Shown: positions 11,061 through 23,099, counted from the stretch's first letter. The stretch is DNA of 64,000 bases from Phoronis australis (GCA_002633005.1 NMRA01000049.1:1098011-1162010), one strand, 5' to 3'. Notes: a model not told the origin generated them from the sequence alone. Numbers and translations: made by a program.

Positions 11061-11239
11061 TATTATGCATTCGCAAAATTGTCTTCATCAATTTAAAAAT
11101 CCATTGAAAAAATGCGCTTTACAAATTTTCTCGGTTTTTTAGAAATACATGTATGGATGATTAAGTGGACGTTTTAAAGTGTGTTCAGACGCCCTATGCT
11201 GCAAATAAGGATCGCCCTGACAACAACGTCATGGCCAGG

Positions 11240-11724
11240 GTACATTCACAACAGCTATATGGTACATTCACAACAGCTGCATTGTACATTCACAACAGCT
11301 GTGTTATTCATAACAGCTATATGGTACATTCACAACAGCTGTGTGGTGCATTCACAACAGCTGTGTTATTCATAACAGCTATATGGTACATTCACAACAG
11401 CTGTGTGGTGCATTCACAACAGCTGTGTGGTACATTCACAACAGCTGTGTGGTACATTCACAACAGCTGTGTGGTACATTCACAACAGCTGTGTGGTACA
11501 TTCACAACAGCTGTGTGGTACATTCACAACAGCTGTGTGGTACATTCACAACAGCTGTGTGGTACATTCACAACAGCTGTGTGATTCATAACAGCTATAT
11601 GGTACATTCACAACAGCTATATGGTACATTCACAACAGCTATATGGTACATTCACAACAGCTATATGGTACAATCACAACAGCTATATGGTACATTCATA
11701 ACAGCTGTGTGGTACATTCACAAC
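11240..11724. repeat. 22-bp minisatellite with CAGCTG in each unit
   Basis: About 22 units of GGTACATTCACAACAGCTGT-type sequence, period 22 bp. Two unit variants (ending CTGTGT or CTATAT) and a CATAACAGC variant occur in blocks. Since 22 is not divisible by 3 and units lack stops, long artificial frames appear that are not genes. The CTGTGT-type units carry CAGCTG, an E-box palindrome. Confidence 0.95.
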
Positions 11725-11759
11725 AAAACAATGGCATCAGTAACATGACAGATTGCGAA

Positions 11760-12340
11760 ATTTACAAAATTTCAAAGATATTGCCAATGAATTCGAAATA
11801 GATTCTCTTGTTTAAACGTGATGGGTCTTCACAAAATGAATTTTTCATTCAAAATATTATCTTATTTCTATTGCAAGTGTTTTGCATCAGGAATATTTAT
11901 GACAGAATTTAACAGAGTAGGTAACGATTATTCATATTCGTATGACCGAATTTTGTCTGATTGCCCATGATCACGATTTCTCAAAAATGTTGTCAAACGT
12001 TTTTAGGTTTTCATTTCGTTTTATGCAATTTCTGAGTTTTTGATTAATAGTAATAATAGTAGTACTTTGCTAGAACCTCATGCATAGTGGAACACGTTTT
12101 AGAGGGCTAGATCACAAAGCACAGTATCTGAAACTTCCATACGAATCCGATCAGTCATTTCTGCCATATGATGTTCGAGAAAAATTTAGAAAATTGTCTG
12201 GAGTTTTAATTTAGTATAGCGATAAAGTCGCTGAAGCCCTAAGAATCATTTAAAAACATTTAAATCAACTAGCATCGTTAAAGTGCATGTCCACCTCGCT
12301 TAGGGTTCCTTGTTAATAAAAAATAATGCCCACTTTCGTG
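11760..12340. other. No gene; partial repeat Z
   Basis: Non-coding AT-rich sequence. 12060-12220 shows a partial, diverged copy of repeat family Z (CATAGTGGAACA...GTATCTGAAACTT). Nothing else was recognised. Confidence 0.4.
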
Positions 12341-12346
12341 CCGGCG

Positions 12347-12560
12347 TTTATTTGTTAGGGAGTCGGCCTTGGCATCGTGGCCTGACTTTGACGACTACAT
12401 GCCCAATGCTATGCTCTTTTCTATGACAGAAGTTGCAGGTAATCGTTGGATCAGGCTGACGGCATCTTTTCAATGTATGTCCTTCCGCAGATCAGTAATA
12501 ACATCGGACTTTACCTAATGTTTCTCTTGGTCGATTCCGCATCCGATTAGGCATCTTGAT
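12347..12560 (-). pseudogene. Retroelement gag zinc-knuckle relic
   Basis: On the minus strand the frame reads MPNRMRNRPRE, then a C-x2-[stop]-x4-H-x4-C motif (CYY-stop-SAEGHTLKRC) in which TGA replaces the second cysteine of a CCHC knuckle. A second, partial knuckle follows (CNFCHRKEH). Tandem CCHC knuckles are typical of retrotransposon Gag nucleocapsid regions. Upstream minus-strand sequence (12560-12900) is open only in short pieces. Confidence 0.5.
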
Positions 12561-12899
12561 TTGGCGGCGCAATCAAGCAACACTCTTTTCTTATTAATGT
12601 GTGATAGGTTTTTTATCAAAGAGGCCGTGGCGCTCCCTGATTAGCGATGAATCCAAGTCGTTGGTTCTGTACCGGAAATCACAGTCGTTAACATTGAACG
12701 TTGTTCCTGTTACAGAGCACACTTTTTCTACCTTCTATAGTTCGCTAACATTTTAACCAAGGTCATCCTTTCGCGATAGGCCACTAGGCACATAAACATC
12801 ATCAGTCATCGTTGTAGCACGGGAAATAACTGCTTTCACGTCATGGGCAATTTGCTGTGATAAGGACTCGTTTGAGATGTTGGATTGTCAGTGAGAAAG

Positions 12900-13880
12900 T
12901 CGGAGGTAATGCATTTTTCAATCAAACAAGTATCAAGTTTATGAATAACAGGATTAGGCTTTTTGTCGCGAGCTCAATTAATCTTGTCATAGAGGAAGGT
13001 GCATGCACGTATATTGAGTAAGTCAATCATTATATGTTTGCATTTGGCGCAACACAAGTTATAGAGCAACTTCGCCGATGAAAAATGCGTTGAAATTCGA
13101 TTTTATCGTTTTCATAATGTTTATGAACGTTGTCATGAAAAAAATCTTAGTTCAAAGCAACAGAAAGACCGCCGTCACCATGCAATGAAATTAATGGAAT
13201 TGTTTCTGAGTCAGCGCCACTATGAATATCAGACAGTTGATAGCGTTCAATTAGTTTAATCATTTTACACTAGTAGAAAAGTTTTCAGGATAAAGAAGAA
13301 TTAAAAGCTTTGCGCTAAGGTTTGGATTCTCCAGTCAACGATTGAGATCCTTGTAAAAATCTATCTACTTAGCGATGGTATAGTAATGAGAGACTGGATG
13401 ACTTTGTTCAACCGGAAGTAGTCCTGTTGGCTAACACCATGAAATTATTTTTGAAACCATGACCGATATTTGTGAGCAGAAAAGGGACAAAAAGTGAAAA
13501 ATAAAGCTCGAAGGTATAACGAAGTAATGACATCAGCAGCTTTATACCCTGATACTGAGAAGGACCAAGGTGACTTGGACTTAAGACAGAAATTTGGTCT
13601 TAGCTTCCCACTTCACAATTTCACAGTCTAAGGTCTCTTGCACGGATCAGAGTAATTGCAGCATTAGCGCTGATTTCACGGCAATAAACCATGACTAAAA
13701 TAGATTGACACTTAGTGGACTAATGATTTTTTCAAAATGCTTGGTTTCTGCAATTGAATTCCTCGTGAAAAGTTGGGATCAAATTTTACCCAAAGAAACA
13801 CGATAAACTTACAAAAATAGATACGTTGGGTTTTGATTGTCTAGCTGGTACCCGTTTTAGTAACGTTTATAGGCAGATTG
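12900..13880. other. Probable decayed retroelement flank
   Basis: No intact frame. It may be further decayed sequence of the element whose gag knuckle lies at 12347-12560, but no reverse transcriptase motif was found. Confidence 0.25.
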
Positions 13881-13889
13881 GCATTAAGT

Positions 13890-14660
13890 GATTAGGGTCT
13901 CGGCTTCCCGAGAGATGTTGCAGAAGTCCGTAGCCCATACTACATTCATTGCTGCTTGGCATTTGAACTAAGTCACTGTTCACAGATAGCCTCGCAACTA
14001 CTGTTTCCGCTTGTCTTGTCGTTCCACTTAACTTTCTCCAACTCAGCAGGACCAGTGTTACACTAGAGCAAGTCTGGTCACTAATTTCACTTTCACTTCT
14101 CTGAGCCATAACAACAGAATCCAGTGATTTCCCATAGCAGGTGTCCATACAGCGTGTAGGCCTGTCTGAAACCAGGGTAAAAGACGACAAAAGCCTGAAC
14201 AAACAGCAAATTAGTACACATTCTTATATCTCTGATGCTCAGTATCTAAGCCTTGAGTTACTTTCCACAGACAGTGCCCACAGCCACCGTTGCTTCGGCT
14301 TGTCTGAATTTCATACTTAATCTACTACACAGAAGGATCAGTGACTCACCAGAGCAAGTCTGGTTATATCACTTTCATTTCTCCTTAAGTACTGTAGGAT
14401 TTAATGATTCCCCAGAACAAGAACAACAAAAACGCTTTCCCCTCATGGTGCATGAATTCCTCTTTGAGGCCACAAAGGTCCGTAGCCAGGCAAGCTACAT
14501 TCTTCTGTTTTTAGTGCTTCAAGTTGGAATCTGATTCACGTTGATACGTATGGAGAATGTCCATGATAGCCACATCTGGTTTCACTTGTCTTGTCATCTC
14601 ACTTTGATTTGTACCCCCACAGAGCCTAAAGTGCCTCCTGAGAGCAAGTGTCCGTGGCAG
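13890..14660. repeat. Degenerate ~300-bp tandem repeat
   Basis: Three diverged units near 13890, 14200 and 14460 share AGAGCAAGTCTGGT/AGAGCAAGTGTCC, GGTCCGTAGCC/AGTCCGTAGCC and CTTGTCTTGTC blocks in the same order. Open frames on both strands within it are not conserved from unit to unit. Confidence 0.4.
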
Positions 14661-15140
14661 ACAGCTTTCTGTCACCCCATTTAATGGAAGGAGAGGTATC
14701 CCAATCAAAAGCTGCCCGCGTCCTGAAAAATGCTTCCACCAAGTGCCAGAACCTCAGCTCTTTTACGAGACGAGTCCGATCCCGTCAGTATAGATCAGGC
14801 TGGGGTCCCGCCTGCCATCCGTCTGTTGCCACGTGGGACATTATACGAGTTGCGTTGTGGGAGAGCCTATAGGCCTACGTACTGTTGGATAAGGCCGCCG
14901 TCAGGAAGCAGCGGCTAAAAAACGCGCGGCCAAGCTGGGTGCTGCAACAACTGCTTACCACACTAGAAGATACATCACCAACGCCATAAGAGATTATATA
15001 TTGTTGAGAAAGGTTGACGTCTTGAACCATGACCAGAACAAGATGAAGACAATGAACTTGATCAGATGTGTTTTTGTGATTTGAAGTCGCCGATTCCCGG
15101 CGTTGACTTCCAGCCTTTCGGTTAAATGGCGTGCTTGTCA

Positions 15141-15224
15141 CATGGTCTATATGCGGTGCACCACAGGGGGGGGGGGCTGAGGGGGCTTTAGCCTCCCACT
15201 TTTTTCAGTGCTGCGCCGCCCATG
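15141..15224. mobile_element. CAT-ended MITE, partial
   Basis: Contains the TGCACCACAGGGGG...GGCTTTAGCC core and the terminus GCGCCGCCCATG of the family seen complete at 28829. One half is missing and no target duplication is visible. Confidence 0.6.
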
Positions 15225-16570
15225 CGTAACCTTAAAGTTTTCTGTTCAGATAATATACACGGACTGTTTTGCACTACTTATACAATTAAACGTTGTAATT
15301 TAGCGAATTTCATTGCTTGTGTTTCATGGTTAATCCCTCTGGTGCCAGCCTTGTTATTTCAGCTCAGGCCCCTCTGCAGTTTGGTTCTGACTGGTTGCTA
15401 ATTTGCCCACCAGCCAAGTGAAATTGAAGAGATAAGTGTGTTTTATTCCATGAATGTCACAAATTTGAGGGTGTTGAACCTTAATTTTGAATTGTTGATA
15501 GTCACTTATAGGGGTCTTGGATTTTGAAAATCAGTTTGCCGTTAGTTCAGTGGAGAAAATGTTTCTCAAAACGTGGGACCTCTCCGTAAGTCATTATTAC
15601 CTTTGAAGTAAGTGTTTTTTGGGCAATTCGAGTGTAGGATACGTTTTGAGATTTGTTCCTGTAAATGTGGTTGAGCAGGAAAACTTCTTGTTTGTGAATT
15701 GGCAATAGCTTGGTTGCTATGGTCTCAGGTCGAGTTGTTTTACAGTAACCGTCGTATTGACTCAATTCTGCCGCAAAATCGAATATAATCCGACTAAAAA
15801 TCCTAAAACGTAGATTGGCAGCTGTGATACTCAAACTCATTCGCGCAAGTGACTACAATTGACACTGCACTGCCGCGGTACTTGTGATGGCACAGGACTT
15901 TAATGTGACATCCAAGTCTTATGCAGACGGAACTTCATGACAGTCTTTGGAAATGAGGTATACATGTAAAAGAGGAAACAGTATGCAACGAAATTATTTT
16001 TTGGCATAACCTCTTTTGAGAATGGGCGACGTAGAATAGCGACAAAAATAAAATTGCATTTTAATGGCTTAGTTCCGCCTTTTTAGTAGACCATCCAACT
16101 AGTGCAACTTAGGACTAGTACGCGTTTGCACTTGGGCACCATCGGAATAGTGCACTTTCGTACTCTAGTGAGCTGCTCCCGATCAGCCTTATCTTCGTGT
16201 TGGCTATGAACTTTCCTGGATGGATAAAGACTTACAAGACGTTGTATTTTTGCTTTTCATCATGGACGCTTTGTGAACCATGAAAACTAAGGCAAACCAG
16301 GAAAATTCACGTTCGGCAGAGATTTTGTAAATGATTTTTCAAAATACCGAGGGAGAGAAAATAATGCAAATTTGTCACTGTGGTTTGCTTTCTAAAATAT
16401 CGCACGTGCACTTTATGCTAGACAAATCGCCACCCTTTCAAACCAACTCGTGTTAGTTCAAAAGAATCGCAATGTGAAACCGACCCTGTCGCTGTCGCAA
16501 CAAAATGGTCAGACTGTGTACGAAAACAGGTCAATGGGAAAACGTCAAAGGAAACCGATTATGTAGCCAG
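15225..16570. other. No gene recognised
   Basis: Intergenic sequence upstream of the repeat-protein gene. Short ORFs such as the minus-strand one at 15547-15840 show no domain or splice support. Confidence 0.35.
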
Positions 16571-16572
16571 TC

Positions 16573-16981
16573 AGCCGTATTTTCAGAAAGAAGGCGGGCA
16601 TATTTTCCGAAACAGTCAAACATTTTATGTGTTTTTTAAACATATTAGTGAAATTTTAAAAAACACTTTCTTTTTAATGTATGTAATTGTATCTCACCGG
16701 TAAGAATTTAATATTCTTCCATACTTATTTCTCATTAGACAAACACAGTTTGTTAGAATTGTCCTTCATAATCTTACCTACCAGAAAAATCAACAAATAT
16801 CTCGATAAATGATAGTCATTTGAGTGAAAATATAATGTCTCGCCAAAATAAATCTTTATTTCAAAACAAATTACATACGGTTGATAAAACGAGTCCGTCC
16901 GATTTTCAAGACATGCTAACCGTACCGAAAATACGCATATGGTTGTACTTTTTTGAACTTTTTCCGAAAATACGCCAATAG
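16573..16981. mobile_element. Candidate MITE upstream of the repeat-protein gene
   Basis: GCCGTATTTTCAGAAA near 16573 is mirrored by TTTCCGAAAATACGCC ending near 16978, and a second such pair is nested inside it. The interior is AT-rich. It ends about 120 bp before the start codon of the 17099 gene. No clear target duplication. Confidence 0.45.
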
Positions 16982-17036
16982 ACGTACTTGCTTTGAGGTG
17001 AGTCTATATTTTCAAAAATTCCAGGTTGTTGGCATT

Positions 17037-17075
17037 TGACGTGTACAATTGGTGACGTCGAACTATTCGTGACGT
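17037..17075 (+). promoter_or_regulatory. Three TGACGT motifs before a start codon
   Basis: TGACGT occurs at 17037, 17053 and 17070, spaced 16-17 bp, the last ending 24 bp before the ATG at 17099. This matches CRE/ATF half-sites. Whether it lies in the promoter or the 5' UTR is unknown. Confidence 0.35.
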
Positions 17076-17098
17076 ATTCACTTTACAAATTCTGTAAA

Positions 17099-19503
17099 AT
17101 GAAGCCGGGAATGGCTCACAGTGTCATTCGAAACTTTATAAAAGTTACAATATTATGGTTTATCCACTTTATTTTGCGAATTATGCTGAGAACCACCGAG
17201 AAAGTTTACTCTGTCACGAGGAAATCCCCGCGCATTGTGTCTTTTGGCAACAAAGACGCCTCTGGAACCACGGCAGTGAATGATAAGTGGTCAGGAGACA
17301 CATCTGACGCGTCCAAAACTGTTCACAAAGCAGAAGCTGACACTAAATTAATGCAATCTTATGTCAGGTGCGTAACAGACTTGTGTTGTCTTCTTGTGAT
17401 AGCATCACGCCGCATAAAGGCAAACACTGTCCGCAAATCAACGGACCTTGGTGGGCATGTCACCGAGTGTGAAGTCGAGTGGGAAGATGGAAACTCGACA
17501 AGCATCTACAAAGAAGACGCAAAATATGAAAGAAACACTTCGGAGGAAGTGTTACGCGATTCCACAGAGAACGACCAGAGGGTAAAACAGAATGTACATG
17601 AAAATACGGATCTAACAAATGAACAGAAAGATCCTACTGATGACCCTGGTGTTGAAGGGAGAGAAGTCATGCAATTGAGCGGTAGAAACAAACCAGGCGA
17701 CGTCGAAGATGTTCAACAGGAAGTCATTCAGCCGTCAAGTACCAATGGGTTTGCTGATGAGGCTTACAGTGAGGAAAAAGTCTTGAAACTCGAAAACAAA
17801 CCCGTTCAAAATGACCTGATTTTACTAAGACAACTGAGTCTACAGTTTCAGAGGAAGTGTGCCCCATTTCTACGAAGAAAGATGGGATGTGGAAGACTAA
17901 TGACCATCAAAAGACGGACCTTCCAAATTCAACAAAAGCGGCAATTGGTAACCCTGATGGTAGAGAAGGAGAAATCACGAAATTGGATGACAGAAACAAA
18001 CCGATTGACGTTCGAAAGGAAGTCATGCAACCGTCAGATGTCGCTTATTTCCCTGATGGTGCTAAGAAAGTCTTGAAATCTGAAAGTAATAGCGTTGAAG
18101 GTCACTACTTTGAAGACGCCACCAAGTCGACCGAGTCTAGAGTTTCTGAGGAAGTTTACCACATTTCCACAGACAAGGATGAATTGCTGAAGAAGAATGT
18201 CCATGGAAAGACTGAGCTGCCAGAGTTACTGGCAAGTCAAATCCCTATCATTGCACCCGAGGGAGAAAATTGCATGGAAATACGAAATATTGAGGAAATT
18301 CCTGAGGACGCCGAAGATTGTGATCTCCATGGGTTGCCTTACGGTGCAACTTTTTTCTCTATTGAAATAGCTGCTTCAGAAATCATCCGCCGTAGCTCTA
18401 CATGTATGATTGATACTGGAGAGAAAGAAGCCGGTAAACTGGAAGGCATAAACAAGCCAGGCTACGTTGAAGATGTTCGACAGGAAGTCATGCACTCGTC
18501 AAGTATTGTTGATTTCGCTGACAATGATGATAGTAAGGAGAAAGTCCTGAAATCTGAAAGTATATCCGTTGGAGGTCGCCACTTGGACGACATCACACTG
18601 ATAGATTTCAGTGATCCGACTGAGCCTACAATTTCCTCTGCGATTGGGGAAACTTTTACACAGGACTCACGACGATCCACATCTGAAACTCTGTGCAGCA
18701 CTATGAAATCAGGCAGCGTCGAAGGTAAAAGCCCAGAAGATGCAAATTTGCACAGCTTCGCTAAGTTGCCCCAAGATGCCATTTCGTCTCATAGTGTAAA
18801 TCTTTTAGAGTACACGTTAATAGATGAAACTGTTGAGAAGGACAAAATACAATTTCAGAGCAGTGGTCTGCCCAACAAGCGTGAAGACATGCCACTGGCA
18901 CTGGACGATGTTAAACCTTCTAGTGTCACCACCTGGCCTCACAGCCACATTTCGTTCGTGACGCTGCATTTTCCAACGAATATTGATATGTCCGTAATCA
19001 GTAATGATGAAATTAATACCACATACCTTCAAGCTAAGAACGAGCCAGGGGAGGTTGAGGATACTCGCCTAGAGGACCGCAGATCGTCTCCTTTTGCAAC
19101 GTTGCCTCAGTGTGATTTTTGTTTTGCTGGTGGGGATTATTCAATGGACACTGAATACAACGGTAAAAGAAAAACAAGACTGCAAATTAGCAACAAGCCA
19201 TACATAATTGATGGAATTTCTTCAGAAGACGACAAGACGTTTGTGGATGTGCCTCTCGATACCGTTTCTTCTGATTCAGAGGATACCCACAGAATTGTCG
19301 GTGATTTTACAGATAAATCAAATATTGTGAAACGCGAAGGACTTTTCAAGCGTTTGAAATCACGATTCAGAAGGAATCGTCACGTGGTCCAGGTCTGTGC
19401 TACTTCCTCTTTGCAGGCGCAAAGTTTCGCCTCACGGTGGCGGCATTTGATGTGTTGTAGTGCTTGTGAAGACGAGAACACCTATGCCAGATTACACGAC
19501 TGA
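17099..19503 (+). pseudogene. Acidic repeat protein gene, single frameshift
   Basis: An unspliced coding region of about 800 codons. The first ATG of the frame is at 17099. Residues about 13-30 are hydrophobic (FIKVTILWFIHFILRIML), so a membrane anchor is possible, and a second short hydrophobic patch lies near residue 100. The rest is acidic and repetitive. A unit with NKPGDVEDV, QEVMQ and KVLKSES recurs at least three times, with weaker copies. The C-terminus is basic (FKRLKSRFRRNR) and ends in a cysteine-containing tail. The reading frame changes once between about 17808 and 17820. Upstream codons follow the first frame, but TKTTES onward aligns with the later repeat TKSTESRVSEEV only in the second frame, which then stays open to TGA at 19501-19503. 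Both sides look constrained, so this is either a sequencing/assembly error or a recent mutation. AATAAA lies at 19869. No family recognised. Confidence 0.7.
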
Positions 19504-19868
19504 CGGACAGAAGTATAAGCTCAATCTTGAGCGGCTTTTTAACACTTTTAACGTTTTTTATCATAGAATACGCTGTATATCGTTGTATGTTTCGGAACCA
19601 TAAAATCTCTGCTGTGCACACATATTGAATGTAATTTGCACGAGGACTGGCAAAATTAAATGAAAGTGCAGCTGCAAAGTTTATTTTAAGTGTGCTTAAT
19701 CTGAAAGTGTGTTGAATGCTCTCTAAAGGATATACTTTGAGTGTAGAATGAGGCACTTCTTCTTTGCCGCCTATCTAGACTGACACTACAAGACAGGTTA
19801 CACAGCCATAGACACTGCCTGTCCAGATGAAAATTGACCAGTAGGCAGATTGTTCGAGGTTTCGATTT

Positions 19869-19874
19869 AATAAA
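19869..19874 (+). terminator. Candidate polyadenylation signal
   Basis: AATAAA 366 bp after the stop codon of the repeat-protein gene, followed by further A-rich sequence. Confidence 0.35.
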
Positions 19875-20100
19875 AAATACAGCCAAAATTGTTCGTTGTT
19901 AGAGGCATGCATAACGCAATCTCGTCGTTATATAGCGTAGTCGCCAGCACACTAACTCGGGGCAGCTGGAATATCCAATCGCGTCAAAATTCCGAAATTT
20001 CGTTTAAAGCATATTCATTAAAGACCCAGATTTAACTATTGTGTTTACTAATTGTCCTAAGATAATAGCGAGCCCAGTTTCATTCCCAAAGTCCCTAATA

Positions 20101-20305
20101 CATGGGCGGCGCCCCCCCACATTTTTCAGTGCTACGCCGCACATGGGCTATAGGCGGTGCACTACAGGGGGGGCTGAGGGGGCTTTAGCCCGGCCCCCTC
20201 CCCCAATTTTTTCAGTGATACGCCGCACATGGTCTATAGGCGCTGCACCACAGGGGGGCTGAGGGGCTTTAGCCCCCCACTTTTTTCAGTGCTGCGCCGC
20301 CCATG
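20101..20305. mobile_element. Composite CAT-ended MITE
   Basis: Begins CATGGGCGGCGC and ends GCGCCGCCCATG. Inside are three head-to-tail or inverted fragments of the same unit (TTTTTTCAGTG...CGCCG and GGGGGCTGAGGGG blocks). The flanks TAATA and GAGTC do not match, so it probably arose by nested insertion or rearrangement. Confidence 0.65.
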
Positions 20306-20635
20306 GAGTCGACACGTAAACGACACGGTCTCATTATCTGAGGATTGGTCAACTATAGCGAATTGACTTGTAGACGAGACTGTTTCGCCACCTAGTGTCT
20401 GATTCGAGGCATTCTCTATAACCATAGAACTTCAGTTTTGTCAGGGTATAACCTTGTTCCGGCATTCAGCGCGCAGTTGGCTTCGTGCAAGCCGAACATA
20501 CAAAAAAGTTCCTCACCTACTTATTTTGTATTAGGCTCAGGATATCAAATGTTCCCATATCAGTCTGTTGAAATCTGAGCATTAGACATTAATGTCTCTG
20601 TAAACTCTAATGTTCACCCACGTGGACTGTAGCCT
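20306..20635. other. No gene recognised
   Basis: Spacer between the composite MITE and the Harbinger transposase relic. It holds no open frame with a recognisable domain. Confidence 0.35.
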
Positions 20636-20640
20636 AGTCT

Positions 20641-21067
20641 CCATCAACCGGACCATGAGGACTAAAGAGAAGAAGTAGTTGGGGTTCAAAAACCAGCTTC
20701 AGGATCACATGTTTTACATCTAGACCTCTCATATCCCAAGCGCCATGTCCTCCTGTTTTGAAGACCTCCCCAATACGTCGGTCCCCATTCCCCTGGGGAG
20801 GTGGGGAAAGCAATAATCTCGTCCTTGTATTCCACAACAATAGCTTGGCGTACTCCACTGACAATAAATGTGACGGAGATCCTCGCAACGTGAACACCAT
20901 AATATAAGATTAGGATACTTGTCTCCTGAAGCCAACAACCTCACAGAGATGGCTAGGATCACGTTGGTATCATGCTTTTTTATCCTTGGTCTCAAGCTCT
21001 GCACTAACTCCATTCTTAGATAGTCAAAAAAGGACCGTGTGTTTGATAATTTAATATCCTCCATCAA
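20641..21067 (-). pseudogene. PIF/Harbinger (HARBI1-type) transposase relic
   Basis: Minus-strand frames together read like a HARBI1 nuclease. RSFFDYLRMELVQSLRPRI and VRLLASGDKYPNL match the N-terminal YLRM...LAxGDxY region. AFPTSPGEWGPTYW in a second frame matches the FPxTPGEW motif. GLDVKHVILK in a third frame matches the GAxDGKHV catalytic-region motif (Asp kept, Gly changed to Val). At least two frameshifts separate them. In intact elements the enzyme cuts at TWA targets. The Harbinger-type MITE at 3376 could be a non-autonomous relative, but no shared terminus was shown. Confidence 0.65.
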
Positions 21068-21069
21068 TC

Positions 21070-23060
21070 TAAGGCCGGGTATTAATTTCTGTACTCTAAA
21101 TCAAGCTCAAAATTATTTTTGGCATTTTCTGTTCTACCCGAAAACTCGAAACTTTGAGTTCAGACTCGAAATTTTAGCCCGAATGCTGGGGTCATCAAAT
21201 GCAAACGAGGTTACCTTTCTAAGCCATTATATACTCGAGCATAGAATTGGCCTAATAAACACTTTTCTTGAGTTTGCGCAAAATTAAATCAGAAAATTCC
21301 AAAAATAATTTCAAGGTCGATTTCGAATAAAAATATTACCCCCGGGGCACAGATGTACTGTCGTCACAGCGTACTTCTCTAATCTGCCATCCCAGCCATG
21401 GTTGACTCCTTATGATGCGCCTCGAGGGTTTTTCTCCTAATCTTATAAAATTCTCCTTCACACCTCTTTGAAGGGTGTTACTGTGAAAAAAAAATCTTGA
21501 GACAAGCAGTAACAATCTTAAGACAAGCAGTATGTTCCTAGGGGTTTACATTCCATGGGCCGAGACTGATGAAAATGTTAGATGCGTGGACCACTCTGGG
21601 AGAATTCGTAGCACATTCGAGATATATTCTTGTTACGTTATAAGAACATACGAAGTACATGCTAAATATTCGAACTGCATTCTCATTGATTTTTTGACAC
21701 TCGAAATATATTTAGAAGCTACCCCGGGAGCGTTCCGAGTTTATCTTATGTGATTTCGTTAGGTACCATCCAGGTAAACTTCGACTGGTACTCGGGGAAT
21801 CATTGAACTGCTCTCGTGTGGCATCAGGTAATATTACCCCTGCATTATATGCAGTTTTGTTGTGACCCAACTACGTTTGGACTTCATTCGAAAGCTAGTA
21901 CTATTTAGATACACAAGAACAAGTAAATTCAATTTCCAAGCACATTCAAAGTCGACAGGCATTCTTCCAAAGCAATAAGATGTTGGTCAACATGAAATAC
22001 TCGCCGGAATGTAGTTCAAATTTTTGAAAGGGCTGGCTGTGCAAATGACGAATACCAAGGTGTCGTTTGTTAAAGATTTCTAAATGAAATCAAGCCAGAG
22101 TTGTAACAAAGTTCTCGTGCCTAATTAACTTAAGGTAAGCAAACTGGAGTAACACTTATTTAATTCACCTGAGTATAAGCTGATTGAGCATTGTGCCATG
22201 TAGCGCTCCCAGCGATTGTTAAATGCGTTGACAGACACGACTCCCTAATAACGTCTAAAAATCTCAGAAACAAATCAGTCACCTTTTCCCGCAGTAGGAT
22301 CCTGGCGGCTCCGCAACTGTGACATCAGGAGAAAATTACAAGGAGCGAGTTTTTCCATAGTTTCAATTAATAATTGAGGCATCAATTACTTCACCTGTAT
22401 GCATTTAATGGTGATGTCCATCATCCAACTGTTTCAGACTGATTTACATATTCATATACTGATAAATTTTTCTGATTTGTTTATTTAAATACTGACTGTA
22501 AGTGCCACCTGAAGAATAATATGACCTTCTCTAACGTCTTTTTAACTGAAAGAACATTTTATGTTATTTTAAAACACAAGGCTAACCCTAAAAAATCCAA
22601 TATTTAGGATACGCTTATCTTCATGCATGCCGTCATTTTAGTATCGAATTTCGCGTTGAGTTTGGTGATAAATTCTGGTATCCAAGCAACACCACGAATG
22701 AAGACAGCCATGAGAAAATGATTTCCTGATTTCCTATGATCAAATGTTTGCTACGCACTGTTTGCTATGCAGAGGAGGCCTAACTTCTCGGTAGATTGCC
22801 AATTACTTCTTCGCGTAATAGGTAGGCCTACCAGGTGATTAGTCGACTTGCGACGCCTTCGCCTCTCAGCCGCGCGTTTCGTTATCTGAAATCGATTGTA
22901 GTTTTGTGTACCGAAAACTCGCGCTCTGTTTGAGCTACAACTTTGTATATGGTTACACAAGCAATGAACAGTTTCAAAACTTTCACAGCACACATGTATG
23001 CTCGGTAATGTTTATAAGCAACACGCGAAGCGGAGCTTTCCTCGGTTCGACGCAGTTCAG
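21070..23060. other. No gene recognised
   Basis: AT-rich intergenic sequence with short ORFs on both strands (for example 21039-21287 and 22751-22993). No domain, splice pair or repeat relationship was identified. Confidence 0.35.
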
Positions 23061-23099
23061 TTGGAAACCAATTTGCTGCTGTCGCTGCGAGGTTGGACT

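Noticed and set aside
10706-11096. Open frames in repeat X copy A, with a CHQCPPFKGW peptide
   Set aside because: The reverse-complement copy at 32000-32300 has stops and frameshifts across the same region.
11165-11748. Long overlapping open frames of about 135 codons
   Set aside because: They are created by the 22-bp minisatellite, which reads open in all frames on that strand; not a gene.
14640-15140. Possible histone H2A-like pseudogene (RLLPRG...Y...R.G pattern)
   Set aside because: Similarity is too weak and depends on chosen frames; no histone fold core is readable.
17804-17850. Tiny intron or programmed frameshift explaining the frame change in the repeat gene
   Set aside because: The repeat alignment runs through the supposed intron, it would be under 50 bp, and no slippery heptamer fits the zero frame.
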